NCBI RefSeq assembly: GCF_007860075.1
Contig: NZ_SJPP01000001.1
Span: 186,001 to 250,000 of the forward strand
Direction of reading: 5' to 3'
DNA: 64,000 nucleotides
Source: Symmachiella macrocystis
Lineage (GTDB): Bacteria > Planctomycetota > Planctomycetia > Planctomycetales > Planctomycetaceae
Positions 59,990 to 64,000 of this stretch are shown piece by piece; the first letter of the stretch is position 1, and every line of letters starts with the position of its first letter. The position numbers were made by a program, and so were the translations under genes. Under the pieces are notes generated by a model. That model ran no database searches. It had not been told where the DNA came from and saw only the letters and a program-made list of their open reading frames with translations.

Positions 59990-62146
59990 CTACGGTTGTA
60001 CCGCTGCGGGGCGATTGGCGGCGGGGTGGATTTCGCATCGTAGCGTTTTGTCGTCGCGCTGATCCAGGTCGATCATGAACGTGATTTCGCGCGTGCCCGG
60101 CTCGACGTTGAGCGAATTCAGTTGCGCTGGATCAACCGCGTCGCCGTCTAGCCAAATCCGCAAGCCGTCGGTCGCATTAAGTTTGACGGCGACGTTGCCC
60201 GCTTCAGTCACGTTGAACTGGCAGCGCACGATTCGCAGGCTGGACTGGGGAACAGCCATTACCGACTCTAGCGCCAAGGCGCCGTTCGTGCGGCTATAGG
60301 CGGCTTCCCACGTGAGATCGCGCCGCTGGGGTAAGTCGGCGATGAATCGATTCGCATCCACGCGGGCAATGTTGCTCGGCAGTGGATCGAGGACCTGCCA
60401 ACTGCGGATCACCGGGGCGGGCGTGACCTGGAATTCGCCCGGTTGCCCCAATTCTGTCAGAAAGCGGAGTAGATCGACCACATCCTGTCGCGGCAATGTT
60501 GAGACAGCGTTGGCCGGCATCAAGGAGACTCCAGCGTTGCGCTGCTCAATCGAGCTATGGGGAATACGAATCTCCGGCCGCGTCAAATCGCGGAGCACCA
60601 GTTCGCTGTCGTTTTCCTCCAACACAATGCCGGCATACGTCTCCCCGCTGTCAGTGACCACGTTCACTGTTTCAAAGCCCTTGGGGATCGCTTTGTTGGG
60701 CAGCAGCAGCGCTTCGATGAGATAGTTCAGCGACTGATCTCCCAACGGCTTCAATAAGTCGGGGCCAAAACCTTCCCCCGCGCCGCCGATGGTATGGCAT
60801 TTGAAGCAATTGACGCGCTGACGGTGGAAGATCTCTTCCCCCCGCGCCGCATCCCCCTGCTCCGCGACTTCTTGCGCGAACTCCGCCAATTGTTCGTCGG
60901 TCAGCGTTTCAAATTCGCCGATGCCGTTGCTGACATCGAACCCCTCAGGAACTTGCATCTCTTCGATCCAGCGATGGATGAGCGCGACCGATTCGTCTTC
61001 GACCAGGGACCGCCCGAATTCCGGCATCGCCATACCGGGGTGAGTCGCCATCAAGCGAAACAACATGATCGATTCGTCCGGATGGCCCGGGACAATATCG
61101 TATTTGTGTCCGCCCGAGCCGCGACCGGCAGCGACGGGTGTTTTATAGACGCCCAACTTGTACGGATCGGTCACGCTGGCCAGTAGGTGCAGCCCGGAAT
61201 TCCGCGCTGGTCCGGTCGAACTGTGGCAGTGCGCGCAGTTGATCTCCAGCCAGGCCCGCGCCCGTTCGGCGACCGTCCCGGACTGTTCATCCTTCCAGGC
61301 AGCCGACTTCGGCGCCTGTGACGGATCGTCGGGAGCACCGGTCAAAATGCCGGTCCGCGTCCAATGCACCAACTGGTTTTCCGGGCCATCGGGGTAGTCA
61401 TAATCCTTGTTCAGATAGCGCGCTCGCGGCCCGATCGGTTCGAAGAATTCACCCGTTGTGTGGCAGCGTTTGCAGTCGTTCGCGTTCGGCACGATGTAGG
61501 GGTTCGATCGCTGCTCGCCATCGTAGTGTGTCCAAGAGACATTCACCGTCTCACCGGCCACTTCAGAGACCGCATCGGTCTGTTCGTCGTTCCACAGATA
61601 GGGCACGCCAATCCAGCCCGATTCCCGCAACAACAATACTCGCGTTTCGATCAATCGCCGGCCTTGCGCGGGATCGTTAAAATCGGTGGGAAAGTAAAAC
61701 GTTTTGGCGATGACCGTGCCGACGGGAAATTCAAAAGCGGTTCCCTCGCGGTACTCGATCTTTTCCCCCTCGGGCACTTTGATAAAGCGAGACTTCCAAG
61801 CGTAGTCGGAGAAGAGCGCCGAGTTGAGGTCGTAGGGCATCACCCCCGCAGCCGGCCGCATCTCAGCCATGGGGCCTTCGAACAGGCCGTATTCGGACAA
61901 ATAGGGCTTGGGGCGTTCTCTACGTTTGCGCTTTTTCTTCTTGGGGGTCTTTTTAACCTCAGCCACAACGGTCGCCGGTTTCGCAGCGACCTTCTCGACC
62001 TGCGCTGGCTCTTGGGCCTGATCACCCGAAGGCGGAGGCGCTTCGTTAGGCCCGCATCCGCCGATCAATGCAATCAGACATCCCCATACGAGCCATATCC
62101 GCCAACGCCCGGCGGCGCTGGCGGAATGTGGTCGAGACGACACCAT
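59990..62146 (-). CDS. SO2930-family multiheme c-type cytochrome lipoprotein with added C-terminal heme domain
   Basis: 718 residues. Lipobox LIGGC (Cys31), then a Lys/Arg-rich linker (65-80). The SO2930-type part, about 82-400, includes YGLFEGPMAEMRPAAGVMPYDLNSALFSDYAWKSRF and two heme sites, CKRCH (225-229) and CAHCH (304-308). A third site, CFKCH (447-451), opens a TIGR02603-type domain (GGAGEGFGPDLLKPLGDQSLNYLIEALLLPNKAIPKGFE). The last 120 residues resemble a carbohydrate-binding-like sandwich. It is an electron carrier or dehydrogenase partner anchored in the membrane. Its ATG directly follows the stop of the beta-helix gene. Confidence 0.9.
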   Translation of the reverse strand: MVSSRPHSASAAGRWRIWLVWGCLIALIGGCGPNEAPPPSGDQAQEPAQVEKVAAKPATVVAEVKKTPKKKKRKRRERPKPYLSEYGLFEGPMAEMRPAAGVMPYDLNSALFSDYAWKSRFIKVPEGEKIEYREGTAFEFPVGTVIAKTFYFPTDFNDPAQGRRLIETRVLLLRESGWIGVPYLWNDEQTDAVSEVAGETVNVSWTHYDGEQRSNPYIVPNANDCKRCHTTGEFFEPIGPRARYLNKDYDYPDGPENQLVHWTRTGILTGAPDDPSQAPKSAAWKDEQSGTVAERARAWLEINCAHCHSSTGPARNSGLHLLASVTDPYKLGVYKTPVAAGRGSGGHKYDIVPGHPDESIMLFRLMATHPGMAMPEFGRSLVEDESVALIHRWIEEMQVPEGFDVSNGIGEFETLTDEQLAEFAQEVAEQGDAARGEEIFHRQRVNCFKCHTIGGAGEGFGPDLLKPLGDQSLNYLIEALLLPNKAIPKGFETVNVVTDSGETYAGIVLEENDSELVLRDLTRPEIRIPHSSIEQRNAGVSLMPANAVSTLPRQDVVDLLRFLTELGQPGEFQVTPAPVIRSWQVLDPLPSNIARVDANRFIADLPQRRDLTWEAAYSRTNGALALESVMAVPQSSLRIVRCQFNVTEAGNVAVKLNATDGLRIWLDGDAVDPAQLNSLNVEPGTREITFMIDLDQRDDKTLRCEIHPAANRPAAVQP

Positions 62147-63556
62147 TTACTTGACTCCTGGGATCGTAATCGCCGGCAGCTTGGGCAGCTCGGTCGAGTA
62201 CGCCTCCAATTTGAAATCTAGTTCCGGCGGTTGACCGGACATCAGTTTGGGATAATCGATGTTGGCGAATGAAAAGTCGCCGTTATCACCAATGAAGATT
62301 TGTTTTCCTTCGGGCAATTTCCCATCGACGGTTTTCTTCTCGTCAACCATCCCGTCATAGACAATGTCCGGCAACTTGCCATCCGGGAAAAACGCGACCA
62401 CGTCGGCCCACGCTTTTTGCGGATCGTAGCCACCCTTCTCGAATTTGTTGTCGTAAACCGAAATCGCTTCGGGATATGGGTCGTACGCTGCGTCTTCAAA
62501 TTTTCGCTGCGTAGTGAAGAAACTGATGATGTAACAGTTGGTACTTTTGTGGTTCTTGATTTCATTCCCGAAAATTTCGACTTGATCATTGGCCATCACC
62601 GACACACCGGTTCCCGGCGGCACGGTGGCAACCATGTTTCCTGGAGCGGCGAAGTTATCGTGATTGTTGTCGTAGAGTTTGTTGTTGAACACGCGGCATT
62701 TACTACCGTTCTTTTGTTCTAGACCCGGCAGAGAAAAAACCAACAACCCGCCTGTATTGTTCGTGGCAACATTTTCATAAACGTCGGCACCAATGCAGTT
62801 TTCGATTTCGATGCCGGCAACATTTTTTTCCGCGCGGCAGCGCCGGACGATGATGTTCTTCGACTGTCCCACATAAATCCCCGCATCCGAGGCACATTCT
62901 GCGACACAGTCCTCGATCAAAATATTTTCGCTCAGCACCGGATACAGGCCATAGGCGCCATTTTCCGCGTGCGGGCCATTGGACCACCATGTTTTGACGC
63001 TACGCATGGTCAGACCGTGAGAACCATCGACTTTGATCGCGTCGCCCGGCGTGTCCTGCAGCGTGATATCTTCAATCGTAAAATCATCTGCGTTTTTGAC
63101 TAAAATCCCTTCGCCGCCCGTTCCCTTTTGTTGGTCGGCAAAGTTCAAGATCGTTTTGTCCATCCCCTGCCCGCGGATCGTCACGTTTTTTATATCATCC
63201 AACGAAAGCGTCTTGGTCAGTTTGAATTCTCCTGCGGCGAACTCAATCACGTCTCCCTCTTCGGCATAGATCAATGCTTCTTGAGCGGCCTTTTGCGCGT
63301 CGGGACCCGGTTCGATCACAACCACTTCCTCTTCGGTCTCTGCTGCGTCATCGGTCGCTTCTGGTGTTTCGGTACCATCTGCCGCCGGCGCGGTCGAATC
63401 GTCAACGGCGGCCACAATGCTTTCGTCCGCTTGCGCATCGCTGCTTTCCGTGGTGGACGCACCCGTGCTTGATGCAGTCGGCTGTGGTTGTCCACACCCG
63501 ATCAGAGCTAGGCAGCTGCAAAGCGATAGCGCAACACCCCAATGACTGAGTTTCAT
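62147..63556 (-). CDS. Parallel beta-helix lipoprotein paired with the SO2930-type cytochrome
   Basis: 469 residues. Lipoprotein signal CLALIGC (Cys21), then an acidic Ala/Thr/Asp/Glu linker to about residue 82. The beta-helix (about 88-330) has regular rungs: DIKNVTIRGQGMDKTILNFADQ, ADDFTIEDITLQDTPGDAIKVDGSHGLTMRSVKTWW, SENILIEDCVAECASDAGIYVGQSKNIIVRRCRAEKNVAGIEIENC. This fits the TIGR03805 family, which in other bacteria lies beside SO2930-type cytochromes, so the pair is an established context. Substrate unknown; beta-helix proteins often act on polysaccharides. A palindromic operator-like site lies 69 bp upstream. Confidence 0.9.
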   Translation of the reverse strand: MKLSHWGVALSLCSCLALIGCGQPQPTASSTGASTTESSDAQADESIVAAVDDSTAPAADGTETPEATDDAAETEEEVVVIEPGPDAQKAAQEALIYAEEGDVIEFAAGEFKLTKTLSLDDIKNVTIRGQGMDKTILNFADQQKGTGGEGILVKNADDFTIEDITLQDTPGDAIKVDGSHGLTMRSVKTWWSNGPHAENGAYGLYPVLSENILIEDCVAECASDAGIYVGQSKNIIVRRCRAEKNVAGIEIENCIGADVYENVATNNTGGLLVFSLPGLEQKNGSKCRVFNNKLYDNNHDNFAAPGNMVATVPPGTGVSVMANDQVEIFGNEIKNHKSTNCYIISFFTTQRKFEDAAYDPYPEAISVYDNKFEKGGYDPQKAWADVVAFFPDGKLPDIVYDGMVDEKKTVDGKLPEGKQIFIGDNGDFSFANIDYPKLMSGQPPELDFKLEAYSTELPKLPAITIPGVK

Positions 63557-63870
63557 CTTTTGACTCTCCGAAGAAAATGGTGAGAAGTGTGTACCGTTGA
63601 AATGACTGCTGGACGCAACGCCTCTACCTACCGGTTGGTAGGTACTTTTCGCGAATTAAACAAACCCGCACAGGGAAGCTCACTTCGATTGGCGAGAATA
63701 TCGCCGGCAAATGGGTCGAAAGTTTTATCTGCAGGCTCAATGCCTCAGCACCCGCACGCAAAGACTATTAAATTTCGATACACATCAGGATACAAGAAAT
63801 CGCAGCTGCGCCAATGGTATCCACGCAACTTCGGCTATAAACGGACACGGACATCCATTTATTTTGGTGA
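63557..63870. other. Upstream region of the beta-helix/cytochrome operon, 314 bp
   Basis: A 95-codon plus-strand frame (63587-63874) lacks protein-like character and is not called. The region contains the TACCTACC-GGTT-GGTAGGTA palindrome and, presumably, the operon promoter. Confidence 0.5.
63625..63644. promoter_or_regulatory. Operator-like palindrome TACCTACC-GGTT-GGTAGGTA
   Basis: Two perfect 8-base arms around GGTT, 69 bp before the beta-helix gene ATG. The form ACCTACC..GGTAGGT resembles sites bound by TetR-family repressors. No TetR gene is in the window, so the regulator would lie elsewhere. A terminator is less likely, since no T-run follows toward the minus-strand gene. Confidence 0.5.
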
Positions 63871-64000
63871 CTAAAACAAGGCATCGATCGAAACCACAGC
63901 TACCATCGCCGCCCCCACGATCAATTTGCCAACCGTTCCCAAAATCCGCCCAATCAGGGCCGCTTTACTGACGGCCAGCGTTTCGGAATGGTTCTTTTCG
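63871..64000 (-). CDS. C-terminal end of a membrane protein, partial
   Basis: A minus-strand frame enters from the right edge and ends at a TAG (63871-63873). Its 42 residues read EKNHSETLAVSKAALIGRILGTVGKLIVGAAMVAVVSIDALF: a charged lead, a helix, then a hydrophobic membrane-like segment. The amino-acid pattern is protein-like. No family can be assigned from so little. It is transcribed toward the beta-helix gene but is 314 bp from it. Confidence 0.5.
   Translation of the reverse strand, partial: EKNHSETLAVSKAALIGRILGTVGKLIVGAAMVAVVSIDALF

Noticed and set aside
63587-63874. 95-codon plus-strand frame near the right edge
   Set aside because: It crosses the operator-like palindrome, has no recognisable pattern and overlaps the partial minus-strand gene end.
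1-64000. CRISPR array, prophage, tRNA or rRNA genes
   Set aside because: No regularly spaced direct repeats with spacers, no phage or integrase proteins and no cloverleaf or rRNA core sequence were recognised by eye; a tRNA scan was not possible.

Overview
The window reads as chromosomal DNA of a planctomycete, most likely Planctomycetaceae. This rests on the gene families seen: four DUF1501 proteins with Tat-type leaders, a DUF1549/DUF1553 secreted protein with a CxxCH motif, a very large PVC-type membrane-bound dehydrogenase/HEAT/cytochrome fusion, a membrane Ser/Thr kinase, FG-GAP secreted proteins and many lipoproteins. Coding density is moderate, with gaps of 300-700 bp that hold repeats. 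No rRNA, tRNA, CRISPR array, transposase or phage gene was recognised. All names come from reading the sequence; no database was searched.

Layout. 1-6 kb: the end of a Uma2-type gene, then a minus-strand sugar ABC importer (binding lipoprotein, permease, double ATPase) and a DUF6159-type membrane protein. 6-14.5 kb: DUF1501, an RlmI-like rRNA methyltransferase, a single-domain response regulator, a TIGR04282 sugar-transferase-like protein, a membrane glutaredoxin and, divergently, a Ser/Thr kinase with an extracytoplasmic beta-helix. 14.9-17.4 kb: three uncharacterised genes with a decayed gene fragment. 17.8-25.5 kb: the PVC cytochrome fusion, an FG-GAP protein, a Dabb protein, MarC and a secreted protein with a charged tail.

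26-34 kb is a polysaccharide locus. A minus-strand run (WecB, WecC, ABC-2 permease, ABC ATPase, glycosyltransferase) would supply and export a polymer probably containing ManNAc uronate. Divergent to it are a methyltransferase and two tandem heparinase II/III-like proteins, followed by a decayed third copy and two related MFS transporters of nucleoside-permease type. 41.8-46 kb: an SH3-like protein, a sugar phosphate isomerase-like protein, a lysine-rich protein and ribosomal protein S21. 46-56 kb: DUF1549 plus DUF1501 genes, an HTTM membrane protein and a Tat-exported protein. 56.5-59.6 kb: a tandem pair of secreted paralogs. 60-63.6 kb: a beta-helix lipoprotein abutting an SO2930-type cytochrome with an extra heme domain.

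The most unusual layer is the repeat content. Three elements end in TTAGCCAC...GTGGCTAA: two of about 170 bp bracket the tandem paralogs, and one of 478 bp with near-perfect 35-bp terminal inverted repeats carries a small AT-richer gene. Two more intervals have the same design with unrelated ends. A second family, GGGTGCCACTG-type hairpins, lies just downstream of four genes in the sense orientation and looks like a copied terminator. Perfect short palindromes form a third class. Two duplicated genes (heparinase and HELGH protein) have left truncated remnants.
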